The notes under the pieces: generated by a model | Databases searched by the model: none | Told to the model about the DNA's origin: nothing | The model's input: only the letters and a program-made list of their open reading frames with translations | Translations under genes and position numbers: made by a program | Shown: piece after piece, positions 5,980 to 11,912 of the stretch | Numbering within the stretch: the first letter of the stretch is position 1 | How the letters are laid out: each line of letters opens with the position of its first letter | Source of the DNA: Candidatus Moranbacteria bacterium RIFCSPHIGHO2_02_FULL_40_12b | Lineage (GTDB): Bacteria > Patescibacteriota > Minisyncoccia > Moranbacterales > 2-12-FULL-40-10 | Length of the DNA: 17,084 bases | NCBI GenBank assembly: GCA_001784725.1 | Contig: MFRX01000031.1 | Location: 10,063 to 27,146 of the forward strand | Reading direction: 5' to 3'

Positions 5980-6384
5980 ATGGCGCTATTTGGAAAAAAA
6001 ACAGAAGAAAAAGAAGAAAATAAAAATGATGTTTTGCGGCAAAAAGATGTCAGAGAAAAAAAGAATCCTTCAGACGCTAGTATTAAGGAAAATGCGGATA
6101 TAAATTCTTATAATGTCCTGATTGAACCATGGGTGACTGAAAAGGCGCATGAGAAAATGTCAATGAATAAATATATTTTCAGAGTCGGCGATAATTCCGT
6201 TAAAAATAGCATAAAGAAAGCAATAGAAAAATTGTATAACGTGAGTGTAATCAAAGTTAATATCGTAAATATTCCGAAGAAAAAAAGAGTGTCAGGCAGG
6301 CATATAGGATGGAAAGCGGGATATAAGAAAGCCATAGTAACATTAAAAGAAGGAAACAAGATTGAGTTGTTTAAAGGAGTATAG
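5980..6384 (+). CDS. rplW: 50S ribosomal protein L23 with N-terminal extension
   Basis: Protein at the tunnel exit, docking site for trigger factor and SRP in other bacteria. 134 residues against ~100 in E. coli. The first ~43 residues are Lys/Glu/Asp-rich and look disordered. The L23 core follows: L-I-E-P-W-V-T-E-K-A (47-56), the hydrophobic strand Y-I-F-R-V, a helix with I-K-K-A-I-E-K-L-Y-N-V, and the basic hairpin K-K-K-R-V-S-G-R-H-I-G (100-110) ending in K-A-I-V-T-L-K-E-G. The extension would lie at the exit site. Start at ATG 5980 directly after the spacer; an internal start would be needed to remove the extension and none is obvious. Confidence 0.97.
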   Translation: MALFGKKTEEKEENKNDVLRQKDVREKKNPSDASIKENADINSYNVLIEPWVTEKAHEKMSMNKYIFRVGDNSVKNSIKKAIEKLYNVSVIKVNIVNIPKKKRVSGRHIGWKAGYKKAIVTLKEGNKIELFKGV

Positions 6385-6482
6385 ATACGAATTGTGATAC
6401 GAATTAAATCCGAATCAAAATGCGAATAATAGATTAAAAAATTTGGATGTAATTCGGATATGATTAGGATTAAAATTAGGAT
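6385..6482 (+). repeat. Family A spacer repeat, diverged copy (rplW-rplB)
   Basis: Starts after the rplW stop (tagatacgaattgtgatacg) with several cgaatt/cgaat units, then attcggatatgattagg, and ends aaaattaggat directly before the rplB ATG. The ends match the better-preserved copies at 11562-11644, 11830-11912 and 12317-12399; the middle has drifted. Confidence 0.75.
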
Positions 6483-7304
6483 ATGGCCATAAAAGTATAC
6501 AAAAAAAATACCGCGGGGAGAAGGGGGATGTCCATTGTTAAGCCGGACAATTTAACCGACAGAAAACCGGAAAAATATTTGATAGCTAAAATTTCAAGAA
6601 AAGCAGGAAGATCAGGAGGAAAAATATCCGTCAGGCATAAAGGAGGAGGGCACAAGAAAAGATATCGTTCCATTGATTTTAAAATGGACAAGCTCAATAT
6701 CGCGGGAAAGGTTATTTCAGTTGAAAAAGATCCAAACCGAAGCGCGCTAATCGCTTTGGTTAATTACGCGGATGGAGAAAAGCGATACGTGCTTGCGACT
6801 GAAGGAATGAAAAAAGGGGAAGAAATAATTGTCAAAGAAAACGCTCTAATAAAAAACGGCAACAGGAGCAAACTGAAAAATATTCCGGTAGGAACGATTA
6901 TATCCAATGTGGAGCTCTATCCGGGGAAAGGGGCGCAGATTATACGCAGCGCCGGATCAGGAGCCGCCCTGATGGGAGTTGACAATAAATTGGCGCAAAT
7001 CAAACTATCCTCCGGTGAAGTTAGAGTTATCAGCGAAGATTGTTACGCTACAATCGGCCAGGTCAGCAATTTTGAACACAACGCGGTCTCAATAGGCAAA
7101 GCGGGCAGAAATCGCTGGAAAGGGATAAGGCCTGCCGTGCGCGGCAGCGCCATGAATCCAGTTGATCACCCTCACGGAGGAGGAGAAGGCAGGCAGCCGC
7201 TCGGAATGCATCCTAAGACCCCCTGGGGAAAACCGGCGCTGGGAAAAAGGACGCGGAAGAAATACAAGTATAGCAATAAGTTTATTATTAAAAGAAGGAA
7301 ATAA
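6483..7304 (+). CDS. rplB: 50S ribosomal protein L2
   Basis: Primary 23S rRNA binder bridging the subunits and supporting the peptidyl transferase centre. 273 residues, the same length as E. coli L2. The N-terminal extension, OB-like and SH3-like domains (about 60-200) and the long basic C-tail are present. The signature M-N-P-V-D-H-P-H-G-G-G-E-G-R places H229 at the same number as the conserved functional histidine of E. coli. The C-terminus runs T-P-W-G-K-P-A-L-G-K-R-T-R-K-K. The ATG ends a family A repeat (attaggatATG); the AGGA there is only one base from the ATG, too close for ordinary Shine-Dalgarno use. rpsS follows after 5 nt, so the two are probably translationally coupled. Confidence 0.99.
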   Translation: MAIKVYKKNTAGRRGMSIVKPDNLTDRKPEKYLIAKISRKAGRSGGKISVRHKGGGHKKRYRSIDFKMDKLNIAGKVISVEKDPNRSALIALVNYADGEKRYVLATEGMKKGEEIIVKENALIKNGNRSKLKNIPVGTIISNVELYPGKGAQIIRSAGSGAALMGVDNKLAQIKLSSGEVRVISEDCYATIGQVSNFEHNAVSIGKAGRNRWKGIRPAVRGSAMNPVDHPHGGGEGRQPLGMHPKTPWGKPALGKRTRKKYKYSNKFIIKRRK

Positions 7305-7309
7305 TAATT

Positions 7310-7651
7310 ATGTCACGATCACTAAAAAAAGGACCTTATATTGACGAGAGGTTATTGAATAAGTTAAAAAACCGAAAAGCAGGAGATAAAACGGTTGTTA
7401 AAACATGGTCAAGATCCTCAATGATTTCTCCGGAAATGATAGGATTTACGTTTGGAGTGCATAATGGGAAAGATTTTATTCCGGTTTATGTGACAGAAGA
7501 GATGGTGGGGCACCGGCTGGGCGAGTTTTCGCCTACCAGAAAGTTTTCCAGACACGGAGGAAGGATGCAAAAAGAAATGGAATTAGTCGCCAAACAAAAA
7601 GAATTAGATTCAGCGAAAACGGAGAAAGCCGCGACGGAAGAAAAAAAGTAA
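7310..7651 (+). CDS. rpsS: 30S ribosomal protein S19
   Basis: Small-subunit head protein near the A-site finger bridge. 113 residues against 92 in E. coli. The core is complete: M-S-R-S-L-K-K-G-P-Y-I-D (1-12), T-W-S-R-S-S-M-I-S-P-E-M-I-G and the C-terminal G-H-R-L-G-E-F-S-P-T-R-K-F-S-R-H-G-G (69-86). The last ~20 residues form a Lys/Glu/Ala-rich tail not found in the E. coli protein. Start is fixed by the conserved N-terminus and lies 5 nt after rplB. A family B spacer begins at its stop codon. Confidence 0.98.
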   Translation: MSRSLKKGPYIDERLLNKLKNRKAGDKTVVKTWSRSSMISPEMIGFTFGVHNGKDFIPVYVTEEMVGHRLGEFSPTRKFSRHGGRMQKEMELVAKQKELDSAKTEKAATEEKK

Positions 7652-7740
7652 TCTTTACGAATTACGAATCACATGCGAATATACGAATACAGAAAAATAT
7701 TCGCATATTAGTAAAAAATTAGTAATTCGTAAATAAAAAT
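7652..7740 (+). repeat. Family B spacer repeat, best-formed copy (rpsS-rplV)
   Basis: Nested inverted repeats: outer TTTACGAATTAC (7654-7665) with GTAATTCGTAAA (7722-7733), 12 bp perfect; inner ATGCGAATAT (7673-7682) with ATATTCGCAT (7697-7706), 10 bp perfect. It fills the whole gap from stop to start. As RNA it would be a long hairpin over almost the entire spacer. Confidence 0.9.
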
Positions 7741-8292
7741 ATGAAAGTAAAAGCCGAATTAAACAATTTAAGAATATCTCCCAGGAAAATCAGATTGGTT
7801 GCCCGCTTAATCAAAGATATGGATGTTGATGACGCGATCATTCAGCTTGATAATACGATAAAAAAGTCCAGTCCAAAAATGCTAAAATTATTGAAAAGCG
7901 CGGTGGCTAACGGGGAGAATAATTTTGGCCTAGACAGGAATAACCTATATGTTTATGATGTTATAGTTGGCGAAGGGATAAAACTGAAGAGATGGCTGCC
8001 GAGGGCCTACGGACGAGCAACGCTTATTCTGAAAAGAGCGTCAAATATCGCTTTAGTTCTGGAGGAACGAGTGGAGGGAAAAAACAGAAAATCAAAGGAA
8101 CAGATTGAAAAAGAAAAAAAAGAAAGAGAAGAAGAAAAGAAAAAAATTGAAAAAGCCGCGTTAAAAGAAAAAGAACGGGAGGCCGAAACAAAAGAGCAAG
8201 CGTTACCTAAGAAAAAGACAATTGGCAGGGAGGATCAAAAAGGTTCCAAAAAGGGCTGGATGAAAAAAATATTTCGGAGAAAATCAGGATAA
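7741..8292 (+). CDS. rplV: 50S ribosomal protein L22 with long C-terminal tail
   Basis: Tunnel-lining large-subunit protein. The first ~112 residues are a normal L22: L-R-I-S-P-R-K-I-R-L-V-A-R-L-I (10-24), the A-V-A-N-G-E-N-N segment and the tunnel beta-hairpin K-L-K-R-W-L-P-R-A-Y-G-R-A. The remaining ~70 residues are a Lys/Glu-rich helix (about 113-155), probably coiled or a single alpha-helix, ending in a basic, aromatic patch W-M-K-K-I-F-R-R-K. E. coli L22 is 110 residues. The ATG at 7741 ends the family B spacer. After the stop there is a ~175-nt spacer with a structured element before rpsC. Confidence 0.97.
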   Translation: MKVKAELNNLRISPRKIRLVARLIKDMDVDDAIIQLDNTIKKSSPKMLKLLKSAVANGENNFGLDRNNLYVYDVIVGEGIKLKRWLPRAYGRATLILKRASNIALVLEERVEGKNRKSKEQIEKEKKEREEEKKKIEKAALKEKEREAETKEQALPKKKTIGREDQKGSKKGWMKKIFRRKSG

Positions 8293-8310
8293 TAGAGAAA
8301 GAAGTAAGTA

Positions 8311-8470
8311 ATCCCGCATCAGTTCCGAACAAAATTATCAATAGTTTATAATTTTATACGCGGAATCGCCTGCGGCTTTACAGGAAAAACTTTAATATTT
8401 TATTTGCGAACTGATGTGGGATGCTCATTTTTCTAGCTACTCGCATACGCTCGTAGAGAAAAATGGCATG
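8311..8470 (+). promoter_or_regulatory. Structured two-stem element, copy 1 (before rpsC)
   Basis: Stem 1: ATCCCGCATCAGTTC (8311-8325) with its partner at 8408-8422, 15 bp including one G-U. Stem 2: CATTTTTCT (8426-8434) with AGAAAAATG (8457-8465), continued inward by CTAC/GTAG (8437-8440 / 8453-8456) and outward by ATGC/GCAT (8421-8424 / 8466-8469), so the first two bases of the rpsC AUG (8468-8470) are paired. Between the arms of stem 1 lie a small AAAATTAT/ATAATTTT hairpin and a 20-nt core (8359-8378) identical to one before secY. The copy at 14442-14603 differs by matched changes in both stems. Likely an RNA regulator or a structured repeat. Confidence 0.8.
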
Positions 8471-9115
8471 GGAAGGAAAATAAATCCAAAAAGTTTACGG
8501 CTGGGCATCATTACTACTTGGAGATCAAGATGGTTCGGCAAGAAGGAATACGCGAAAAATTTAATGGAAGACGTGAAAATCCGCCGTTTCATAATGAAAA
8601 AATGGAAAAACGCCGCGATTGCCGATGTTGAAATTGAAAGATCCGCCGGAATGATTAAAATAATGATAAAAACATCAAGACCCGGAGTATTGATCGGAAG
8701 AGGAGGCACGGGAATTGAGGACTTGAAAAAAATCATTCTCGGGGAATTTTATCGGGGAAAAAAAATTGACTTGAAAATTGAAGCCATAGAAATAAAGAAA
8801 TTTGAAGAAAATGCCTCGCTGGTTGCCCAAAACATTGCCGAACAGCTGGAAAAGAGAATATCCTTCAGGAGGACGATGAAAGTGATGCTAGACCAGATTA
8901 TGAAAAATAAAATTGTCAAGGGAGTGAAAATAGAAATTTCAGGCCGGCTGGACGGAGCGGAAATGTCCCGCCGGGAATGGGCGGCCAAGGGGACAATACC
9001 TCTCCATACGTTAAGGGCAGACATTGATTTCGCGCGAGCCACAGCCCGGACAACCTACGGGTCAATCGGCGTAAAGGTTTGGATAAATAAAGGAGAAGTA
9101 TTTGATACGAATTAA
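8468..9115 (+). CDS. rpsC: 30S ribosomal protein S3
   Basis: Small-subunit head protein at the mRNA entry tunnel with helicase-associated function. The ATG at 8468 gives 215 residues starting M-G-R-K-I-N-P-K-S-L-R-L-G, the family N-terminus; an upstream in-frame ATG at 8414 lies inside the structured element and adds residues foreign to S3. The KH domain carries G-V-L-I-G-R-G-G (73-80) with the G-x-x-G loop; the C-terminal half has S-G-R-L-D-G-A-E-M-S-R-R-E and T-T-Y-G-S-I-G-V-K-V-W-I. The acidic/basic tail of E. coli S3 (233 aa) is missing. The last residues D-T-N plus the stop are encoded by the first unit of a family A repeat, suggesting the repeat replaced the native end. Confidence 0.98.
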   Translation: MGRKINPKSLRLGIITTWRSRWFGKKEYAKNLMEDVKIRRFIMKKWKNAAIADVEIERSAGMIKIMIKTSRPGVLIGRGGTGIEDLKKIILGEFYRGKKIDLKIEAIEIKKFEENASLVAQNIAEQLEKRISFRRTMKVMLDQIMKNKIVKGVKIEISGRLDGAEMSRREWAAKGTIPLHTLRADIDFARATARTTYGSIGVKVWINKGEVFDTN

Positions 9116-9217
9116 GATGCGAATTACATTCGAATTATATCCGAATAAAATATAAAATCCGAATTCCAGCAAAAAATTCGGATAAAATTCGGGAATAATT
9201 CGGATTAAAATTAGGAT
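9104..9217 (+). repeat. Family A spacer repeat overlapping the rpsC end (rpsC-rplP)
   Basis: Begins within rpsC (gat acg aat taa at 9104-9115) and continues with gcgaatt and cgaatt units, a central degenerate region, then attcggataaaattcggg and attcggattaaaattaggat up to the rplP ATG. Its 3' part closely matches the rpsJ-rplC copy. Confidence 0.8.
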
Positions 9218-9625
9218 ATGTTAATGCCCAGGAAAGTAAAATTTAGAAAAGTCCAAAGGGGCGGGGAAGTGAGAGGAGTCGCTGCCAGGGGAATTGAATT
9301 GAGTTTCGGAAATTATGGACTGAGGACTTTAGGTGGCGGTCTTATCTCGTCCCGCCAGATTGAAGCTGCGAGGCGGGCAATGACAAGGTGTATCCAGAGA
9401 GGCGGAAAGGTTTGGATAAGGATTTTTCCCGACAAGCCAATGACAAAAAAAGGAAATGAAGTGCCGATGGGAAAAGGAAAGGGCAGTGTTGACCATTTTG
9501 TCGCCAAAGTGCAAGCCGGGAAAGTTCTGTTTGAAATGGACGGAGTCGCGGAGAACGTCGCGAGAGATGCGATGCGACTCGCTTCCCACAAACTGGGAGT
9601 AAAAACGAAATTTATCAGGAAATAA
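9218..9625 (+). CDS. rplP: 50S ribosomal protein L16
   Basis: Large-subunit protein at the A-site tRNA elbow. 135 residues, normal length (E. coli 136). The start M-L-M-P-R-K-V-K-F-R-K aligns with E. coli M-L-Q-P-K-R-T-K-F-R-K and favours 9218 over the ATG two codons later. Core motifs: G-L-x-[TA]-x-G, R-Q-I-E-A-A-R-R-A-M-T-R (46-57), W-I-R-I-F-P-D-K-P (66-74), M-G-K-G-K-G (84-89). The residue just before that last motif is P83; in E. coli it is Arg81, the target of the RoxA/YcfD hydroxylase, so that modification cannot occur here. The ATG follows a family A repeat. Confidence 0.98.
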   Translation: MLMPRKVKFRKVQRGGEVRGVAARGIELSFGNYGLRTLGGGLISSRQIEAARRAMTRCIQRGGKVWIRIFPDKPMTKKGNEVPMGKGKGSVDHFVAKVQAGKVLFEMDGVAENVARDAMRLASHKLGVKTKFIRK

Positions 9626-9654
9626 ATTAATTGATTTATGCGTTATAAACCAAT

Positions 9655-9846
9655 ATGAAAATAAACGAGATAAGAGAAAAAAATAAAGCGGAACTGAAAA
9701 TACTCCTGGAAGGAAAAAAGAATGATTTAGGAAAGCTTAGATTTGAAATTTCCTCTAAGCAACTCAAAAACCACAGGCAGTTCAGGAATGTAAAGAAAGA
9801 TATAGCAAGAATTTCAACCGTTCTTAAGGATAAAAACGATGATTAA
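9655..9846 (+). CDS. rpmC: 50S ribosomal protein L29
   Basis: Small helical large-subunit protein next to L23 at the tunnel exit. 63 residues, the same as E. coli L29. Two-helix pattern with M-K-I-N-E-I-R-E-K (1-9), L-x-[KR]-L-R-F-E-I-S-S-K-Q-L-K-N (25-39) and K-K-D-I-A-R-I-S-T-V-L (47-57). The 29-nt gap from rplP has no repeat. Its 3' end overlaps the rpsQ start by 8 nt, implying translational coupling. Confidence 0.96.
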   Translation: MKINEIREKNKAELKILLEGKKNDLGKLRFEISSKQLKNHRQFRNVKKDIARISTVLKDKNDD

Positions 9847-10099
9847 TTATATGGATAATAAGTCAAATAACAAAAAAATAAGGAGAATCAAAGGAATAGT
9901 CGTCAGCGACAAGATGAATAAGACCATCGTAGTTAAGGTTGAAAGCTATAAAACTCATCCCAAATATCTGAAAAAATTCAAGTCAACCAGCAAATACAAG
10001 GTTCATGATCCGGAAAATAAGCATAAGACCGGAGATGTTGTAGAATTTGTCCAGTGCCGGCCGATTAGCAAAGATAAAAGGTTTGTAATTCTCTACTAA
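9839..10099 (+). CDS. rpsQ: 30S ribosomal protein S17
   Basis: Primary 16S rRNA-binding small-subunit protein with an OB fold. 86 residues (E. coli 84). Key segment G-I-V-V-S-D-K-M-N-K-T-I-V-V (19-32), then H-P-K-Y, the V-H-D-P-E-N segment, G-D-V-V-E-F and C-R-P-I-S-K-x-K-R-F-V (73-83). I take the ATG at 9839 because AAGGA (9826-9830) lies eight bases upstream and it overlaps rpmC by 8 nt. A second ATG at 9851 (M-D-N-K) would give 82 residues and remains possible. Confidence 0.96.
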   Translation: MINYMDNKSNNKKIRRIKGIVVSDKMNKTIVVKVESYKTHPKYLKKFKSTSKYKVHDPENKHKTGDVVEFVQCRPISKDKRFVILY

Positions 10100-10210
10100 T
10101 TACGAATCAATACGAATATACTAATATGATAGGCGGTGACGGAACAGAATAGCGGTTTTGTTAAAATAATTCGTATATTCGTACAAATTCGTAATTCGTA
10201 GACAAATGGC
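10100..10210 (+). repeat. Family B spacer repeat with an insertion (rpsQ-rplN)
   Basis: 5' half taattacgaatcaatacgaatatac..., 3' half aattcgtatattcgtac...aattcgtaattcgtag, forming an imperfect long inverted repeat. The middle (about 10128-10158) contains non-repeat sequence rich in G (gataggcggtgacgg...). The last bases, gtagacaaatggcATG, resemble the 3' arm of the structured element before rpsC and secY. Confidence 0.75.
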
Positions 10211-10576
10211 ATGGTACAACCAAGAGCAATGTTGAAAATCGCGGATAATACTGGAGCGAAAATCATCCAGTGCTTTAAGGTGTTGGGAGGCACGAGGCGG
10301 CGCTATGCTTTTATAGGAGATATTATAGTCGCTTCGGTAAAGACGGCGGATCCGCGCGGAATTGTGAAGAAAGGAGAAAAAGTAAGAGCGGTAATCATCA
10401 GGCAAAAAAAATCATTCAGAAGAAAAGACGGTTCATACGTGAGATTTGACGATAACGCGGCGGTGATAGTGGAAGGGATAGAGCCAAAAGGGAGCAGGAT
10501 TTTCGGGCCCGTCGCGAGAGAATTAAGGGAAAAAGGATTTGCTAAAATAATTTCATTAGCGCCCGAAGTATTATAA
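10211..10576 (+). CDS. rplN: 50S ribosomal protein L14
   Basis: Large-subunit interface protein contacting 16S rRNA in bridge B8. 121 residues, normal (E. coli 123). M-V-Q-P-R-A-M-L-K-I-A-D-N-T-G-A-K starts the beta-barrel; other marks are K-V-L-G-G-[TS]-x-R-R-Y-A (23-33), G-D-I-I, the V-K-K-G-[ED]-x-[VL]-[RK]-A-V segment, R-F-D-D-N-A, and the ending R-I-F-G-P-V-A-R-E-L-R then I-I-S-L-A-P-E-V-L. The ATG is fixed by alignment. Family B spacers on both sides. Confidence 0.98.
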   Translation: MVQPRAMLKIADNTGAKIIQCFKVLGGTRRRYAFIGDIIVASVKTADPRGIVKKGEKVRAVIIRQKKSFRRKDGSYVRFDDNAAVIVEGIEPKGSRIFGPVARELREKGFAKIISLAPEVL

Positions 10577-10677
10577 AGCGATACGAAAGACACGAATCAC
10601 ATCCGAATGACACGAATACGCAAATAAAATAAGTTCGTAGATTCGCATTCCATTCGTAGTTTCGTATCGGTAATATT
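10577..10677 (+). repeat. Family B-like spacer with changed but paired arms (rplN-rplX)
   Basis: Outer arms CGATACGAAA (10579-10588) and TTTCGTATCG (10660-10669) pair perfectly over 10 bp, though their sequence differs from the TTTACGAATTAC arms elsewhere. Inside are cgaat units on the left (acacgaatcacatccgaat...) and attcg units on the right (ttcgtagattcgcattcc). Pairing kept despite sequence change argues that structure matters. Confidence 0.8.
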
Positions 10678-10983
10678 ATGAGAATTAAAAAAGGCGATCA
10701 AGTGGAAATAATTTGCGGAAAAGACCGAGGGAAACGCGGCAAGGTTTTAAGATGTATTCCAAAGAAAGGAAAAATCGTCATTGAAGGACTAAATTTGGCA
10801 AAACGCCACCGAAAACCCAGAAAAGAAGGAGAAAAGGGGCAAAGAGTCGATGTTCCGGCAGCCATTGACTCATCAAACGCGATGATTGTTTGCCGCCATT
10901 GCGGCAAGAGAACGGCTATTGGATATAGGTTTGAGGGGGACAGGAAAGAAAGGACTTGCGGAAAGTGCGGAAAAGTTTTATAG
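10678..10983 (+). CDS. rplX: 50S ribosomal protein L24 with a four-Cys C-terminal site
   Basis: Assembly-initiating large-subunit protein. 101 residues (E. coli 104). The KOW motif is at the start: K-G-D-Q-V-E-I-I-x-G-K-D-[RK]-G-K-R-G-K-V (5-23); then the G-L-N-L-A-K-R-H-[RK]-[KR]-P segment (37-47). The C-terminal part carries C72-x2-C75 and C94-x2-C97 with G-Y-R between, a likely zinc-binding pair also found in L24 of many other bacteria but absent from E. coli. Start at 10678 gives M-R-I-K-K-G-D, as expected for the family. Confidence 0.97.
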   Translation: MRIKKGDQVEIICGKDRGKRGKVLRCIPKKGKIVIEGLNLAKRHRKPRKEGEKGQRVDVPAAIDSSNAMIVCRHCGKRTAIGYRFEGDRKERTCGKCGKVL

Positions 10984-11018
10984 GCCTTAAGTAAAATTGT
11001 AAACGCGCCGTTATTGAT

Positions 11019-11573
11019 ATGAAGAAAATAATAAATTTAAAAGAAAGATACAGGACAGAAGTAATTCCGGAGATGGAAAGAATTTTTAAGTATGGAAACC
11101 ATTTAGCCGTGCCGAAAATTAAGAAAGTAGTGCTAAACGTGGGCATTGGGAAAATTTCTAAGGAAGACGCGAAAGTGTCAGAAGTTGAAAGTTCGCTGGC
11201 GGAAATAACCGGACAGAAGGCAGTAAAGACCAAAGCGAGAAAAGCCATATCCGGTTTCAAAATCAGGCAGGGCCAAGAAGTAGGAGTAGCCGTCACTTTA
11301 AGAAAAGAGAAGATGTGGGCTTTTATTGAACGGTTGGTTAATACTTCCCTTCCCCGCATCAGGGACTTCCAAGGAATTGACCAAAAAGCGATTGATAACG
11401 GCGGGAATTTGAATATCGGGATAAAGGAGCATATGGTTTTTCCCGAGATAGTTCCGGAGAAGGTGAAGAATTCATTCGGCTTCCAGATAACCATAGTGAC
11501 AAACGCCAGAAAAAAAGAAGAGGCAAAGGAATTATTTAAATTATTGGGATTTCCGATAAAGGATGCGAATTAA
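11019..11573 (+). CDS. rplE: 50S ribosomal protein L5
   Basis: Central protuberance protein that binds 5S rRNA and contacts the P-site tRNA. 184 residues (E. coli 179). Features: L-K-E-R-Y (7-11), K-I-x-K-V-V-L-N-V-G-I-G (31-42), I-T-G-Q-K-[AP] (67-72), G-F-K-I-R-Q-G (85-91), V-T-L-R-x-x-[KR]-M, L-P-R-I-R-D-F-[QR]-G and G-N-x-[NS]-[IF]-G-I-K-E-H. The 35-nt gap from rplX has no repeat or clear Shine-Dalgarno. The last three codons, gat-gcg-aat, and the stop belong to a family A repeat, so the C-terminal D-A-N is repeat-encoded, as in rpsC. Confidence 0.98.
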   Translation: MKKIINLKERYRTEVIPEMERIFKYGNHLAVPKIKKVVLNVGIGKISKEDAKVSEVESSLAEITGQKAVKTKARKAISGFKIRQGQEVGVAVTLRKEKMWAFIERLVNTSLPRIRDFQGIDQKAIDNGGNLNIGIKEHMVFPEIVPEKVKNSFGFQITIVTNARKKEEAKELFKLLGFPIKDAN

Positions 11574-11644
11574 AATGCGAATTACATGCGAATTATACGC
11601 GAATTAGGATTTAATTCGGATATAATTCGGATTAAAATTAGAAT
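11562..11644 (+). repeat. Family A spacer repeat overlapping the rplE end (rplE-rpsN)
   Basis: gatgcgaattaaaatgcgaa opens four cgaatt units at ~11-12-nt spacing; two aattcg units follow and the copy ends aaaattagaat before the ATG. CGAATTATACGCGAATT can pair with AATTCGGATATAATTCG (15 of 17) around a 7-nt loop. Nearly identical to the next two copies. Confidence 0.9.
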
Positions 11645-11830
11645 ATGGCAAAGACATCCGTAGAAGCAAGAGCAAAAAAGAAACCGAAATATTCAAGCCG
11701 GATTGTTAGGCGTTGTTGGAAGTGCGGAAGAAAAAGGGGTTATCTCAGGAAGTTTGATTTGTGCCGGATTTGTTTCAGGGAGTTGGCGGAGAAAGGCGAA
11801 ATTCCAGGAATAAGAAAAAGCAGCTGGTAG
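11645..11830 (+). CDS. rpsZ: 30S ribosomal protein S14, zinc-binding type Z
   Basis: Small-subunit head protein. 61 residues, the length of the short zinc-containing S14 (type Z), unlike the ~100-residue type of E. coli. C24-x2-C27 and C40-x2-C43 form the zinc site; R-C-W-K-C-G-R-K-R-G-Y, F-D-L-C-R-I-C-F-R-E-L-A and the final G-x-I-P-G-I-R-K-S-S-W are family hallmarks. The ATG follows a family A repeat and the stop leads straight into the next copy. It is usually named rpsN (type Z) or rpsZ. Confidence 0.98.
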   Translation: MAKTSVEARAKKKPKYSSRIVRRCWKCGRKRGYLRKFDLCRICFRELAEKGEIPGIRKSSW

Positions 11831-11912
11831 ATACGAATTAAAATACGAATTATATGCGAATTATACGCGAATTAGGATTTAATTCGGATATAATTCGGAT
11901 TAAAATTAGGAT
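11830..11912 (+). repeat. Family A spacer repeat (rpsN-rpsH)
   Basis: Starts at the last base of the stop (g + atacgaattaaaatacg...), runs through four cgaatt units, then aattcggatataattcgg and aaaattaggat, ending at the rpsH ATG. Same length class and near-identical to the copies at 11562 and 12317; the 3' half is base-for-base the same as in 12317. Confidence 0.9.

Noticed and set aside
8414..8467. N-terminal extension of rpsC (M-W-D-A-H-F-S-S-Y-S...) and the similar one for secY (14544-14600, V-R-D-A-Q-F-C-S-Y-S...)
   Set aside because: The resemblance of the two peptides follows from the shared stem-loop DNA. The known protein N-termini start at 8468 and 14601, and the extensions match no S3 or SecY. 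A translated leader is not excluded but is not needed.
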